Below, piece after piece: positions 10,399 to 19,693 of a stretch of DNA of 64,000 nt. Origin of the DNA: Acinetobacter sp. SFB (GTDB lineage: Bacteria; Pseudomonadota; Gammaproteobacteria; Pseudomonadales; Moraxellaceae); contig NZ_LSZH01000011.1 of NCBI RefSeq assembly GCF_001647545.1, positions 62,001 to 126,000 on the forward strand, given 5' to 3'. The position numbers and the translations under genes are program-made. The notes below the pieces were generated by a model, which saw only the letters and a program-made list of their open reading frames with translations, searched no databases and was not told the origin of the DNA. The first letter of the stretch is position 1. The number at the start of each line of letters is the position of its first letter.

Positions 10399-10896
10399 AT
10401 GATGAAAAAAATGATGATGGCGATGGGTATCGCTTTGGCAAGCATGAGCTCTTTGACGCAGGCCGGTTATGGGGTGATTGATTTAGAACGTCTGGTGGAA
10501 AATAGTAGTTATTTAAAACAACAAAACACCGCTGTACAGCAAAAAATTCAGCCACAAACCACTAAAATTGAGCAACTGTCTAAAGAGCTTGAAGTATTAC
10601 AGCAACGAGCACAATCCAACACCAAATTTACTGATGCAGAAAAGCAAAAACTGTCGGCACAGTATCAAGCCAAGTTTCAAGAGTTGAATCAATTACAACA
10701 ATCCGTGCAGGGTAGTGTGCAAAGCTCCATTCAACAAATCCGCACTGTTTTTGATGCGCGTGTGAAGCAAGCTGCTGAACAATTGCGTAAAGAGAATAAT
10801 TTAGATATTGTTTTAAATAAAAATTCAGCGCTTGCCTATGACCCTAAATATGATTTAACTGATAAAATGATTCAAAAGGTCAATATTATTAAGTAA
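10399..10896 (+). CDS. skp: Periplasmic chaperone Skp/OmpH family
   Basis: Trimeric chaperone that carries unfolded outer-membrane proteins across the periplasm to BAM. A signal peptide ends around SSLTQAGYG. The mature 140-odd residues are mostly charged, glutamine-rich helix with coiled-coil character, as in Skp tentacles, and end in a conserved DLTDKMIQKVN stretch. Two consecutive ATG codons are possible starts and do not change the product much. It lies between bamA and lpxD, the standard order. Confidence 0.93.
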   Translation: MMKKMMMAMGIALASMSSLTQAGYGVIDLERLVENSSYLKQQNTAVQQKIQPQTTKIEQLSKELEVLQQRAQSNTKFTDAEKQKLSAQYQAKFQELNQLQQSVQGSVQSSIQQIRTVFDARVKQAAEQLRKENNLDIVLNKNSALAYDPKYDLTDKMIQKVNIIK

Positions 10897-10899
10897 TCA

Positions 10900-11967
10900 A
10901 TGAATCCTAGACAATTTCGCTTAGAAGATCTTGCTCACCTTGTACAAGGTGAGTATGTCGGTCAACCTGATTTAACTTTAGAAGGATTGGCAAGCTTAGA
11001 TGTCGCTCAAGCCAAACATATTGCATTTGTAAATGCGGAAAAATATTTAGATCATGCACGTGCCTCAAAAGCAGGTGCACTCATTGTCACTGCAGCTTTA
11101 AAATCCCAGTTAGATACGCATAATAATTTTATTATTGTCGATAATCCTTATCTTGCTTTCGCAATTTTGACGCATGTCTTTGAAAAAAAACATACCGGGC
11201 AGGGTATCGAAAGTACAGCTAAAATTCATTCGTCTGCAATGATTGCTGATAGTGCCTATATTGGACATTATGTGGTGATCGGTGAAAATTGTGTGGTGGG
11301 CGATGAAACCGTCATTCAATCCCACGTTAAAATCGATGATGATGTAGAAATCGGCAAACAATGTTTTATTGATTCACACGTCACTTTAACCGGTGAAACT
11401 AAAGTGGGCAGTCGAGTACGTATTCATGCTAACAGTGTGATTGGTGGAGAAGGTTTTGGCTTTGCCCCTTATCAAGGCAAATGGCATCGTATTGCACAAT
11501 TAGGCTCGGTTAAAATTGGGAATGACGTCCGAATTGGATCAAATTGTAGTATTGATCGTGGCGCATTAGACGACACAATTCTTGAAGATGGCGTGATTAT
11601 TGATAACCTTGTGCAAATTGCGCATAACGTTAAGATTGGCGCCAATACAGCAATTGCAGCAAAATGCGGTATTGCAGGGAGTACCACAATTGGCAAAAAC
11701 TGTGTATTTGCAGGTGCAGTCGGAGTGGTAGGTCACATCAATATTACGGATAATGTTACAATTACCGGCATGTCAATGGTCACAAAAAATATTTCTGAGG
11801 CGGGTAGCTATTCTTCTGGCACACCCATACTGGAAAGTTTGCACTGGAAACGCGCTGCTGTACGCTTTAAACAATTAGCAGATGTGCCATTGACCCAACT
11901 GGTGAAACGGCTTGATCATATACAGGCTCAAATAGAGTCCCTTGAATCAACTTTTAAGCGTAAATAG
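10900..11967 (+). CDS. lpxD: UDP-3-O-(3-hydroxyacyl)glucosamine N-acyltransferase LpxD
   Basis: Third step of lipid A synthesis: adds the second hydroxyacyl chain to the glucosamine. An N-terminal uridine-binding domain (to about residue 100) precedes a left-handed beta-helix of hexapeptide repeats, for example [20 protein letters not shown], and a C-terminal helical extension. [11 protein letters not shown] and the HNVKIG region carry the conserved active-site surroundings. It starts 3 bases after skp and ends 3 bases before fabZ. Confidence 0.97.
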   Translation: MNPRQFRLEDLAHLVQGEYVGQPDLTLEGLASLDVAQAKHIAFVNAEKYLDHARASKAGALIVTAALKSQLDTHNNFIIVDNPYLAFAILTHVFEKKHTGQGIESTAKIHSSAMIADSAYIGHYVVIGENCVVGDETVIQSHVKIDDDVEIGKQCFIDSHVTLTGETKVGSRVRIHANSVIGGEGFGFAPYQGKWHRIAQLGSVKIGNDVRIGSNCSIDRGALDDTILEDGVIIDNLVQIAHNVKIGANTAIAAKCGIAGSTTIGKNCVFAGAVGVVGHINITDNVTITGMSMVTKNISEAGSYSSGTPILESLHWKRAAVRFKQLADVPLTQLVKRLDHIQAQIESLESTFKRK

Positions 11968-11970
11968 AAT

Positions 11971-12459
11971 ATGATGACTGAGTCGAATACTCCTGCATTT
12001 ACGAAGCCTGAATTGCCAATGCACATTCAACAAATTCGTGAATATTTACCTCACCGCTATCCATTTTTATTGGTCGATCGAGTCGTTGATGTGACTGATA
12101 ATGGTATTGTTGGTTATAAAAATGTTTCGATCAACGAAGAGTTTTTACAGGGACATTTCCCAGGTTATCCAATTATGCCTGGAGTGCTGATTGTTGAGGC
12201 ATTAGCTCAAGTCTCTGGTATACTTGGTTTTATCATGAATAATGAAAAACCAGGGCCCGGTTCATTGTTTCTTTTTGCGGGCGCTGAAAAGGTTCGTTTT
12301 AAAAAACAAGTCGTTGCTGGTGATCAACTCGTATTAAAATCAGAGTTGGTTATGCATAAACGTGGCATTTACAAATATAATTGTATAGCCACTGTTGATG
12401 GCGTTGTAGCAACTACCGCGGAAATTATAGTTTCGCATCAGAAAATAGAGCAGGCATGA
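11971..12459 (+). CDS. fabZ: 3-hydroxyacyl-[acyl-carrier-protein] dehydratase FabZ
   Basis: Hot-dog fold dehydratase of type II fatty-acid synthesis. The active-site histidine lies in QGHFPGYPIMPGVLIVEAL, with the glutamate in the same helix; LPHRYPFLLVDRV is the family's N-terminal hallmark. An N-terminal extension of about 15 residues (MMTESNTPAFTKPEL) precedes the usual core. The stop overlaps the lpxA start by 4 bases (ATGA), which indicates coupled translation. It competes with LpxA for hydroxyacyl-ACP, a known reason for their clustering. Confidence 0.97.
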   Translation: MMTESNTPAFTKPELPMHIQQIREYLPHRYPFLLVDRVVDVTDNGIVGYKNVSINEEFLQGHFPGYPIMPGVLIVEALAQVSGILGFIMNNEKPGPGSLFLFAGAEKVRFKKQVVAGDQLVLKSELVMHKRGIYKYNCIATVDGVVATTAEIIVSHQKIEQA

Positions 12460-13244
12460 GTAATAACGATTTAATTCACCCAACCGCCATTATTGACTCA
12501 TCTGCAGTGATTGCTGCAGATGTACAAATTGGTCCTTATTGTATTATTGGGCCACAGGTCAGCATTGGTGAAGGCACTAAGCTACATTCACATGTAGTTA
12601 TAGGTGGCTATACTCGCATTGGGAAAAACAACGAAATATTCCAATTTGCGAGTGTGGGTGAAGTATGTCAGGATTTAAAATATGCTGGCGAAGAAACCTG
12701 GCTTGAAATTGGTGATCACAACTCAATTCGTGAACATTGCAGTTTACACCGTGGTACGACTCAAGATCAGGGCATCACTAAAATTGGTAGCCATAATTTA
12801 TTGATGGTGAATACCCATATTGCACATGACTGTGTGGTGGGCGATTATAATATTTTTGCCAATAATGTCGGTGTTGCTGGACATGTTCATGTCGGCGATT
12901 ATGTGGTAGTGGGTGGCAACTCCGGGATTCATCAATTCTGCAAGATCGATTCTTTCAGCATGATTGGCGGTGCTTCGTTAATTTTGAAAGATGTTCCTGC
13001 TTATGTGATGGTTTCAGGTAATCCAGCGCATGCATTTGCAATGAATGTAGAAGGTATGCGTCGTAAAGGTTGGTCTAAGAATGTGATCCAAGGACTGCGT
13101 CAAGGATTTAAATTGATTTACAAGGAAGGTTTAACCACCGAACAGGCGATTCAACAGATTCGTGCGGAAATCCTGCCTGAAGTTCCTGAAGTTCAGTTGC
13201 TGATTGATTCTTTGGAACAATCGAAGCGTGGTATTGTTCGTTAA
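12456..13244 (+). CDS. lpxA: UDP-N-acetylglucosamine acyltransferase LpxA
   Basis: First step of lipid A synthesis: transfers a hydroxyacyl chain from ACP to UDP-GlcNAc. The 262 residues form hexapeptide repeats (IHPTAIIDSSAVIAADVQIG), with the catalytic-histidine region NTHIAHDCVVGDYNI and GGNSGIHQFCKI, and a helical C terminus. It is the last gene of the envelope cluster. lpxB, which follows lpxA in many gammaproteobacteria, is not here; a terminator comes instead. Confidence 0.97.
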   Translation: MSNNDLIHPTAIIDSSAVIAADVQIGPYCIIGPQVSIGEGTKLHSHVVIGGYTRIGKNNEIFQFASVGEVCQDLKYAGEETWLEIGDHNSIREHCSLHRGTTQDQGITKIGSHNLLMVNTHIAHDCVVGDYNIFANNVGVAGHVHVGDYVVVGGNSGIHQFCKIDSFSMIGGASLILKDVPAYVMVSGNPAHAFAMNVEGMRRKGWSKNVIQGLRQGFKLIYKEGLTTEQAIQQIRAEILPEVPEVQLLIDSLEQSKRGIVR

Positions 13245-13263
13245 TTAAACATGCTACTAAATA

Positions 13264-13293
13264 AAAAAGACACCTTCTATGGTGTCTTTTTTT
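13264..13293. terminator. Bidirectional Rho-independent terminator between lpxA and cpoB-like gene
   Basis: A perfect stem AAAGACACC/GGTGTCTTT with a short TTCTAT loop has A-rich sequence on the left and a run of T on the right. It can end transcription of lpxA on the plus strand and of the convergent gene on the minus strand. Confidence 0.85.
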
Positions 13294-13299
13294 GTATTC

Positions 13300-14175
13300 T
13301 TATTTTTTGAAATAACCCGCTTCTTCCGACTTTGGGTAATCTTTGATTAGCTTGGTTTTAAGTTGATTGGCCAGTGCTGTATTACGATCTACATCTTTAG
13401 CAATATTATGCAGTTGATAGAGGGCAAGTGAAGCCTTGGCCGAATTTGGATATTGATTGATTACAATGTTGTAATTCTTTTTTGCTTCAGCATAATTGGT
13501 CGGTTCAATGGCTAAATTGAATTCTGCCAACCAGAAATAAGCATTACTAATATAAACACTGTTGGGATTATTTTTAATAAAGTTTTTCATCGGTGCAATG
13601 GCTTTTTTCGCACCACCTTGTTTATAGGCATCTAAAGCAACCGTATAAGCTGCTTTATCCATTTCAGCTGAAGACTGTTGAGCACTAGTGGGTGGTGTTG
13701 CTTGTGTATTTGTAGTCTTTGCTGCTGGTAGTGTAGTCGTTGTCTTTGCTGTGACTACGGTTGGGCTATTTGCGGTGCTGGGAGAGGTATCTTGTTGATT
13801 ATCCTCCTCTGAGGTTGCGCTTTCCGGATCTACTTTTTGCTGCAAAAGTTCTAGGCGCTGATCCAGATCAGTATAGCGATTGGTGAGTTCATGTTTAAGC
13901 TTGTCAATTTCATTGTCCTGTTCTTCAATTTTGCCGCGTAAGGCACGAATATCATTTTCTAATTGCTGGTTTTTCTGCATGATTTGCCAGTTCAGATTGG
14001 TCGGTACATTGGCAGTTGCAGCACCAGAATTAATTGCGACGCTGTTAGCGCTCGGCTCAACAGGGTTTTGACTTAAACCACGAGATTCAATTGGAATGTT
14101 GGCATAGAGAGAAACTGAACCAAATAAGGCGAGGGCACATAAAACATGCTGTTTGAGCATCATAAAAATATCCAT
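13300..14175 (-). CDS. CpoB/YbgF-like periplasmic coiled-coil TPR protein
   Basis: An exported protein of 291 residues. A signal peptide ends near VSLYANIP. A glutamine- and charge-rich coiled coil follows (about residues 62-115), then a Thr/Ala/Pro-rich linker and a C-terminal tetratricopeptide region containing AYFWLAEFNLAI and YPNSAKASLALYQL. This order matches YbgF/CpoB, which links Tol-Pal constriction with peptidoglycan synthesis. No tol-pal genes are next to it here, so the name rests on architecture only. A later in-frame ATG (MLKQHVLCAL) could be the true start. Confidence 0.75.
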   Translation of the reverse strand: MDIFMMLKQHVLCALALFGSVSLYANIPIESRGLSQNPVEPSANSVAINSGAATANVPTNLNWQIMQKNQQLENDIRALRGKIEEQDNEIDKLKHELTNRYTDLDQRLELLQQKVDPESATSEEDNQQDTSPSTANSPTVVTAKTTTTLPAAKTTNTQATPPTSAQQSSAEMDKAAYTVALDAYKQGGAKKAIAPMKNFIKNNPNSVYISNAYFWLAEFNLAIEPTNYAEAKKNYNIVINQYPNSAKASLALYQLHNIAKDVDRNTALANQLKTKLIKDYPKSEEAGYFKK

Positions 14176-14409
14176 GTCGTATTCTTAGGTATATTCAAAA
14201 TTTGCAATATTTAGAATGTACCTATTTAAAAGATCTGAACACATTAAAAACGTCCATGCGGTGAAATGCAATATGCATTTACAAACTTGTCGTAGGTTTA
14301 AAGTAATTGATAGCCTTGATAAAAAATATAAAAAAATGCTGTTTTTAATCAAGATTGTTTTTTTAATAATCAAACAAAAGCGATGTGGCACGAAAAGTCG
14401 TTGCAAGGC

Positions 14410-14437
14410 TTGCAAGTTAAATAAAAATCTCTATACT
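14410..14437 (+). promoter_or_regulatory. Sigma-70-type promoter of the SRP RNA gene
   Basis: A TTGCAA -35-like hexamer and a TATACT -10 hexamer are separated by 16 bases. The -10 element ends 13 bases before the predicted 5' end of the RNA. Confidence 0.6.
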
Positions 14438-14450
14438 CTGATCTTGCAAT

Positions 14451-14562
<112 letters not shown>

Positions 14563-14599
14563 CAGTTTCTAAAATAATAATTCTTATTGTATTGTTCTC

Positions 14600-15199
14600 T
14601 TAAAACTCATCTTCTTTTCTTGTAATTGCTTTGATAATCGCATCCATTTCAAACCCCCGATACATTAAAAAGCGAATCTGTTTTGCTTTAAGTTTTGGCT
14701 CTTTTTCTACTTTTGTGCCATATTTTTTTACTTTCAGTTGATAAGCCTGTTCATTCCAATCGGTTTCTTTTAATTCTTCCTGAATTAAACTGGCGTCAAT
14801 TTTTTTTGATTTTAATGCCAACTTAATACGGTTTGGACCTTTGCCTTTACGTTTTTGGCTAGACAGCATAATTTCTGCCACGCGTTGGTCACTTTGATAA
14901 TTTTCTTTTGCTAACTCATCGACCAGCTTCAATACCTCATCACGATCCATGGCATATAGCGCAAGCTTCTCAATCAGGTCGGCTTTTGAATATTCTCTGC
15001 GTGTCAGTATGGCAAAGGCATAAGAGCGTAAGCGCGAGCCTGTAAGACCTTTAGGCTTGGGCTGTGGGTCATCTTCAAAATGTAATGCTTCTGATTCTAT
15101 GGGGGCGGATAATGCTGCTGTTGACTCTGTCGATGAATCATCAAATTGTTGCTTGATGGCTTCATAGTTAAGCATTTTTGGAAATTTAGGATTACTCAT
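14600..15199 (-). CDS. recX: Regulatory protein RecX
   Basis: Modulator that caps RecA filaments and inhibits recombinase activity. The C-terminal three-helix repeats typical of RecX are visible: RSYAFAILTRREYSKADLIEKL, with conserved LAKENYQSDQRVAE and an arginine-rich end. At 199 residues it is longer than many RecX proteins because of an acidic, low-complexity N-terminal extension of about 50 residues. It lies directly downstream of recA on the same strand, with a terminator between them that would keep its level below RecA. Confidence 0.9.
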   Translation of the reverse strand: MSNPKFPKMLNYEAIKQQFDDSSTESTAALSAPIESEALHFEDDPQPKPKGLTGSRLRSYAFAILTRREYSKADLIEKLALYAMDRDEVLKLVDELAKENYQSDQRVAEIMLSSQKRKGKGPNRIKLALKSKKIDASLIQEELKETDWNEQAYQLKVKKYGTKVEKEPKLKAKQIRFLMYRGFEMDAIIKAITRKEDEF

Positions 15200-15221
15200 A
15201 TCGTGTATCGATCACATCAAA

Positions 15222-15246
15222 TAAAAAACGCCCCGTAGGGCGTTTT
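15222..15246 (-). terminator. Rho-independent terminator after recA, before recX
   Basis: AAAACGCCC pairs with GGGCGTTTT around a short loop, and on the minus strand the stem is followed by six T. It lies in the recA-recX gap and so would attenuate read-through into recX. Confidence 0.85.
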
Positions 15247-15286
15247 ACAGTTTAACTCGAAAAATTCGACTTTAACATCATGCTAT

Positions 15287-16330
15287 TTAAGCATCGAGCA
15301 AGTCTGGTTCTTCTTCATCTTTTTCTTCAATTGGTTTGGTCACAGGGGTTAACAGCTTTTCACGAATAAGTCGATCAAGTTCCTGTGCAATTTGAGGATT
15401 TTCCTCTAAATGGCGGATAACATTATTTTTACCCTGACCAATTTTATTACCTTGATATGAATACCACGCACCTGCTTTTTGAACCAGCTCTTGCGCAACT
15501 GCAAGATCAACCAGTTCACCCAGCTGATTCACGCCTTTACCATACAAAATCTGGAATAATGCTTCTCTGAACGGAGGTGCCATTTTGTTCTTCACGACTT
15601 TAACACGTGTTTCAGAACCGACAATTTCATCGCCTTCTTTCACTTGACCAATACGACGGATATCGAGACGTATTGAAGCGTAGAATTTAAGTGCATTACC
15701 ACCCGTTGTGGTTTCAGGGCTACCGAACATCACACCAATCTTCATACGAATCTGGTTAATGAAGATGACCATACAATTAGAGCGTTTTGCATTACCGGTA
15801 ATTTTACGTAATGCCTGACTCATCAAACGTGCTTGTAAGCCCATATGTGAATCACCCATCTCGCCTTCAATTTCTGCGCGAGGGGTCAATGCAGCCACGG
15901 AATCGACAACGATCATGTCAACCGCACCTGAGCGAACCAGCATGTCTGCAATTTCAAGTGCCTGTTCACCATTGTCTGGCTGAGAAACCAACAGGTTGTC
16001 AAGGTCTACACCCAGCTTGCGTGCATATTGAGGATCAAGCGCATGTTCGGCATCGATGAAGGCACAAGTACCACCCGCTTTTTGACATTGTGCAATCGCT
16101 TGCAGAGTCATCGTGGTTTTACCCGAAGATTCAGGCCCGTAGATTTCTACGATACGACCTTTCGGTAAGCCACCAATACCCAAGGCAATGTCCAGTGTTA
16201 AAGAACCTGTAGACACCGCTTCAACAGCCAGTACGGTATTATCACCAAGACGCATAACTGTGTTTTTACCAAATTGTTTTTCAATTTGGCTTAGGGCAGC
16301 ATTTAGCGCCTTACTTTTATTATCATCCAT
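15287..16330 (-). CDS. recA: Recombinase RecA
   Basis: DNA strand-exchange ATPase central to homologous recombination and DNA-damage responses. Walker A GPESSGKT is at residues 65-72, followed by [19 protein letters not shown] and the L2 region [21 protein letters not shown]. The 347 residues include an acidic C-terminal tail ([13 protein letters not shown]), as in other RecA proteins. It is followed by recX, the usual pairing. Confidence 0.98.
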   Translation of the reverse strand: MDDNKSKALNAALSQIEKQFGKNTVMRLGDNTVLAVEAVSTGSLTLDIALGIGGLPKGRIVEIYGPESSGKTTMTLQAIAQCQKAGGTCAFIDAEHALDPQYARKLGVDLDNLLVSQPDNGEQALEIADMLVRSGAVDMIVVDSVAALTPRAEIEGEMGDSHMGLQARLMSQALRKITGNAKRSNCMVIFINQIRMKIGVMFGSPETTTGGNALKFYASIRLDIRRIGQVKEGDEIVGSETRVKVVKNKMAPPFREALFQILYGKGVNQLGELVDLAVAQELVQKAGAWYSYQGNKIGQGKNNVIRHLEENPQIAQELDRLIREKLLTPVTKPIEEKDEEEPDLLDA

Positions 16331-16474
16331 CTCACAACCTCAAAACGATGTCACAAAAATATTAACTTAAGTGGATGAGTTACTTTAAAACGTGTTCCAC
16401 CCAAGTATAGTGACAGATTCATTCTTTATGTTCTATATCAATCCGGTCGAGTACGACAGAATATGACGCTTAAA
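16331..16474 (-). promoter_or_regulatory. recA promoter and 5' leader region
   Basis: A TATACT -10-like hexamer (minus strand, complement of 16404-16409) lies about 74 bases before the recA start, with only a weak -35 match upstream. I see no CTGT-N8-ACAG LexA box, which agrees with published work that Acinetobacter lacks a classical LexA and controls recA differently. The 5' leader inferred from this -10 would be some 65 nt. Confidence 0.4.
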
Positions 16475-16915
16475 TTAATCATCGCTGTATGACCAGTCCT
16501 GGCCAAACTGTTGATCATTATCTTGTTTGAATTTGCTGATTAGTCGGCGATCTTTTTTACTTGGCCGATGTTCAGGTCGGGCTAGATTATGCAACTTTCT
16601 TTGTGTTGTAAGCAACTCTCGTCGTGCAACACTAACTTCAGTTTCATCATAAAGTTGTTGTGCAATCGGGGCTGCACCACGGTTTGCTGACAAGGCTTTG
16701 ATCAGAATGGTTTTCCGATCAAAACCTTGCAGAATGGTCAGTTCCATTCCCACGCGAATTTCTTTGGAAACTTTTACGCGTTCACCATTATGGTGGACTT
16801 TCCCGCCTTCAATAGCAGCTTTAGATAGGGAACGGGTTTTAAAAAAACGTGCCGCCCACAGCCATTTGTCAACACGCATACTTTCAACAGTGTTTTGTTG
16901 AGAGGGATTAGGCAT
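16475..16915 (-). CDS. hslR: Heat shock protein 15 (HSP15), S4-domain RNA-binding protein
   Basis: Binds free 50S subunits carrying a stalled nascent chain and helps recycle them. The S4 domain occupies residues 14-75 (MRVDKWLWAARFFKTRSLSK, then AIEGGKVHHNGERVKVSKEI). It is followed by a basic tail (RPEHRPSKKDRRLISKFK), as in E. coli HslR. The start overlaps the end of the upstream YrfG-like gene by 8 bases. The same yrfG-hslR pairing occurs in Enterobacteria, which supports both calls. Confidence 0.93.
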   Translation of the reverse strand: MPNPSQQNTVESMRVDKWLWAARFFKTRSLSKAAIEGGKVHHNGERVKVSKEIRVGMELTILQGFDRKTILIKALSANRGAAPIAQQLYDETEVSVARRELLTTQRKLHNLARPEHRPSKKDRRLISKFKQDNDQQFGQDWSYSDD

Positions 16916-17615
16916 ATTTTTTCTGATCCTCAGCTTGTTCTAACACAACGATTAAATCGGTTAAGTCTTGTAAAATAGCATAAGGACTTTCAGTCCGCAT
17001 CTTTCCTTTAGATGAGGGCTGTGCAATGGTAATTAAATTGCCAATACCAAATTTTTTTGCACTGTTGAGTACTTTTTCTGTGTCATCTATAAAATAGGCT
17101 TGATTGATTTGGAAGGGATGAAGTGCTTGTAGTTTTTGCCAGAATTCGATCGACTCTTTGGCGTAACCGATACTTTCACTGCTGATCATCACATGAAAAT
17201 AATCGGCCAGTTGGGTTTGTTCCAGTTTAAACTTTAAGCCTTCGCAATCTGCGTTGGTGGCAATCCAGCAAGCATAGCCATTGCTTTTGAGATAATCGAG
17301 TAACTCTAAGCAGCCTGCACGCAGCGCAACTTTATGTTTAAATTCATGTTGCAGTGCCAAGGTGTCGACCCCAACTTTTGCGCTCCAGAACCGGGTTGAG
17401 TACCAATTTAAGGTATGATTATGTTGCTGATAGAACTGAAATAACGATTCAGTGCTTTGTTCGAGCGTGCAGCCATGCGTGGCCGAATAGCGAATGGGAA
17501 GTTGATGATTCCAGATGAAATCATCATAAGCAAGGTCAAGGAGCGTGCCATCCATATCAAAGATGATGGTCGGTTTTTCTGAGTAATTCGGCATATATAG
17601 GTAATCTATGTTCAA
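16908..17615 (-). CDS. yrfG: HAD-family GMP/IMP nucleotidase (YrfG-like)
   Basis: Haloacid-dehalogenase phosphatase; E. coli YrfG dephosphorylates purine nucleotides. Motif I is IIFDMDGTLLDLAYDDF, with the nucleophile Asp20 and acid Asp22. HTLNWYSTRFWSAKVGVD matches the YrfG cap region, motif II is WIATNAD, and motif IV is AYFIDDTEKVLNSAKKFGI. The first ATG overlaps the divergent cysQ start by 8 bases. A second in-frame ATG (MPNYSEKP) seven codons later is equally plausible and would avoid the overlap. Confidence 0.85.
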   Translation of the reverse strand: MNIDYLYMPNYSEKPTIIFDMDGTLLDLAYDDFIWNHQLPIRYSATHGCTLEQSTESLFQFYQQHNHTLNWYSTRFWSAKVGVDTLALQHEFKHKVALRAGCLELLDYLKSNGYACWIATNADCEGLKFKLEQTQLADYFHVMISSESIGYAKESIEFWQKLQALHPFQINQAYFIDDTEKVLNSAKKFGIGNLITIAQPSSKGKMRTESPYAILQDLTDLIVVLEQAEDQKKYA

Positions 17616-18462
17616 AATAACAACAGCACCACAAGATGCTTTAATTTTACAGCTTATCCCTATTGTGACACAGGCATGTGAAATTTTGCGAGTGGAATAT
17701 CAGGCCTATTGTGCAGGTGAGGCTTTCGATATCGAGCAGAAAAGTGACAATTCACCTGTGACCCAAGCTGATTATCGGGTCAATGACTTTATCACCACAG
17801 CATTACAAAAAAGTTTTCCACAGATCCCTGTATTGTCAGAAGAAGGGGGCCATACCGATCGTAAGCAATGGCAAAAATTCTGGTTGCTTGATCCTTTAGA
17901 TGGAACCAAAGAGTTTCTGCATAAACGCCCTGAATTTACCATTAACTTAAGTTTGGTGGAAGGCGCAGATACTACTTTTGCGATATTGGCAATTCCTGCT
18001 GAGCAGAGCCTTTATATTTGTCCGAAGCAAGGTCTACCGTTGAAATTTGAGACTCAAACCGGACAATGGCTAGAATATGCAGAAGATGAACCTGGCGCAG
18101 CGATTAAAGTGGGTTTAAGTCAAAGTAGCCAAGGTCGGTCAAAATATGGTGAATACTTGGAAATATTAAGACATGAAGTTGAGATTGTTGAGTTCAAGGC
18201 AGGGAGTGCTTATAAATTTTGTATGATGCTTGAAGGAAAGGTCGATATCTATCCACGCTTCCATCCAACGAGCGAGTGGGATACCAGCGCAGGTCAATGT
18301 TTACTGGAGCGGATTGGTGGTGGATTGGTAGATTTGCAAGGCCGTCCTTTTTTATACAATCAGCGAGATAATTTGTTGAACGGCGGCTTTATTGCCTTTA
18401 AGAATATTGAAATAAAAAAATTGGCATTCCGTGCTCTAGGACTTATGGCGAACATGTATTGA
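17608..18462 (+). CDS. cysQ: 3'(2'),5'-bisphosphate nucleotidase CysQ
   Basis: Inositol-monophosphatase-fold enzyme that removes 3'-phosphate from PAP, a by-product of sulphate assimilation. The metal-binding motifs are LSEEGG, LLDPLDGTKEFLHKRPEFT and the C-terminal WDTSAGQCLLERIGG. The 284 residues are close to the family length. AGG lies about 10 bases before the ATG. It is divergent from the YrfG-like gene with no real intergenic gap, so the promoter must lie inside that gene. Confidence 0.93.
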   Translation: MFKITTAPQDALILQLIPIVTQACEILRVEYQAYCAGEAFDIEQKSDNSPVTQADYRVNDFITTALQKSFPQIPVLSEEGGHTDRKQWQKFWLLDPLDGTKEFLHKRPEFTINLSLVEGADTTFAILAIPAEQSLYICPKQGLPLKFETQTGQWLEYAEDEPGAAIKVGLSQSSQGRSKYGEYLEILRHEVEIVEFKAGSAYKFCMMLEGKVDIYPRFHPTSEWDTSAGQCLLERIGGGLVDLQGRPFLYNQRDNLLNGGFIAFKNIEIKKLAFRALGLMANMY

Positions 18463-18518
18463 GGTGATGTTTTAACATGTTATAGTGTACCGAACCATGT
18501 TTAATCTTTGGCTGCATC

Positions 18519-19256
18519 ATGGCGCTAGACCTACTCCCTGCAAGTATGCTCAAGGCAATTGATTTGTTGCCCGATGCAAAAACACCTGTAACTTTATTTA
18601 CTCGGCATTCTATTCGTGAAGTAGTGGCTGGGCAGGGTTTGGCTGGCTACGATTTGCAGTTAACCTCACAAGGTCGCGATTTGGCACAGGCGTGGGGAAC
18701 TTATTTAATTGAAAATACAGACCGTAGTATTCAACACTGTATTTCAAGCCCCATTCAACGTTGTGTCGATACAGCAGTTTTAATGATTCAAGGTGCAGAT
18801 TCTAGTACACTTGCGCAGAATACACATTGTATTGAAATTGTCGAGCAAGGCTTGTTGGTTGAACCGGGAAGTTTTGTGCTGGATATTAAACAGGCAGGTC
18901 CATATTTTATAAAACAGGGCGCTTTAGGCTTCATTAATAGTTTTGTTAATAATGCCTTGCCGGGAATGAAACATCCGATTACGGGCGTAGTAGACGTATT
19001 AGAACTTATTTATAACACCCATCCACAAGATCATTTTGGTCTAAGTTTGGCAGTGAGCCACGATACGATTTTAGCGGCAATCATTGCTGTGATTTCGGGG
19101 CGTAATACCATTAGTCGAGAAGACTGGCCTCAAATGATGGAAGGTTTATTTGTCTGGTTTGAAGGTGACGAGTTTTTAGAATCAAAACTTAAATGGATTT
19201 GGCGCGGTAAAGTCAATGAGCTTTCGATTCGAGAGTTTCAGGAATTAGAAAAATAA
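18519..19256 (+). CDS. Histidine phosphatase superfamily protein
   Basis: Two-histidine phosphatase fold. The N-terminal catalytic motif is LFTRHSIREV (RHS instead of the common RHG). A second arginine lies in SSPIQRCVDTA, and the C-terminal catalytic histidine in LAVSHDTILAAI. The substrate cannot be told from sequence; it resembles acid-phosphatase-like members rather than phosphoglycerate mutases. I see no signal peptide. It follows cysQ by 56 bases and may share its transcript. Confidence 0.8.
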   Translation: MALDLLPASMLKAIDLLPDAKTPVTLFTRHSIREVVAGQGLAGYDLQLTSQGRDLAQAWGTYLIENTDRSIQHCISSPIQRCVDTAVLMIQGADSSTLAQNTHCIEIVEQGLLVEPGSFVLDIKQAGPYFIKQGALGFINSFVNNALPGMKHPITGVVDVLELIYNTHPQDHFGLSLAVSHDTILAAIIAVISGRNTISREDWPQMMEGLFVWFEGDEFLESKLKWIWRGKVNELSIREFQELEK

Positions 19257-19693
19257 AAAATAGAAAAATAAAATACATATTTAGAAGAAGAAAAAATTTG
19301 CTCACATTAAAAATTTCTTCATGAAGCTTTGCATTTAAAAAATGATAAATCCATGTTATCTGCTGTAATTTTAAATATCTGATCAGTATTGGCACTAACT
19401 AAATTGACGTTGGTGTTATATACGCTGACTTTTAAAAAAATGCGTCATACATTTAAATATTTTATATAAATAAATGTTCTATCTCGCTCTCATTTTATTG
19501 CAAAAACTGAATAATAAGCCCAGGAAATACAATTTTTTCGAGCTGTACTTTGCATATTTTCTAATGGCTGGCCTTGGTATTTTAATATATTATTTCTATA
19601 AGTTAGTATAAATTACTGATTAATATGGTTTTAATTCAGTCACATAATTTTTATTTTTTTGGAGAGTTGTGGTGATATTGGGGTGGAAGTGTG
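19257..19693. other. A+T-rich gap upstream of the M66 protease gene
   Basis: About 440 bases of very A+T-rich DNA without a believable reading frame. It should carry the promoter of the metalloprotease lipoprotein. No clear -35/-10 pair can be singled out among the many AT-rich hexamers. A GGTGGA Shine-Dalgarno sequence lies six bases before the ATG used for the next gene. Confidence 0.5.
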
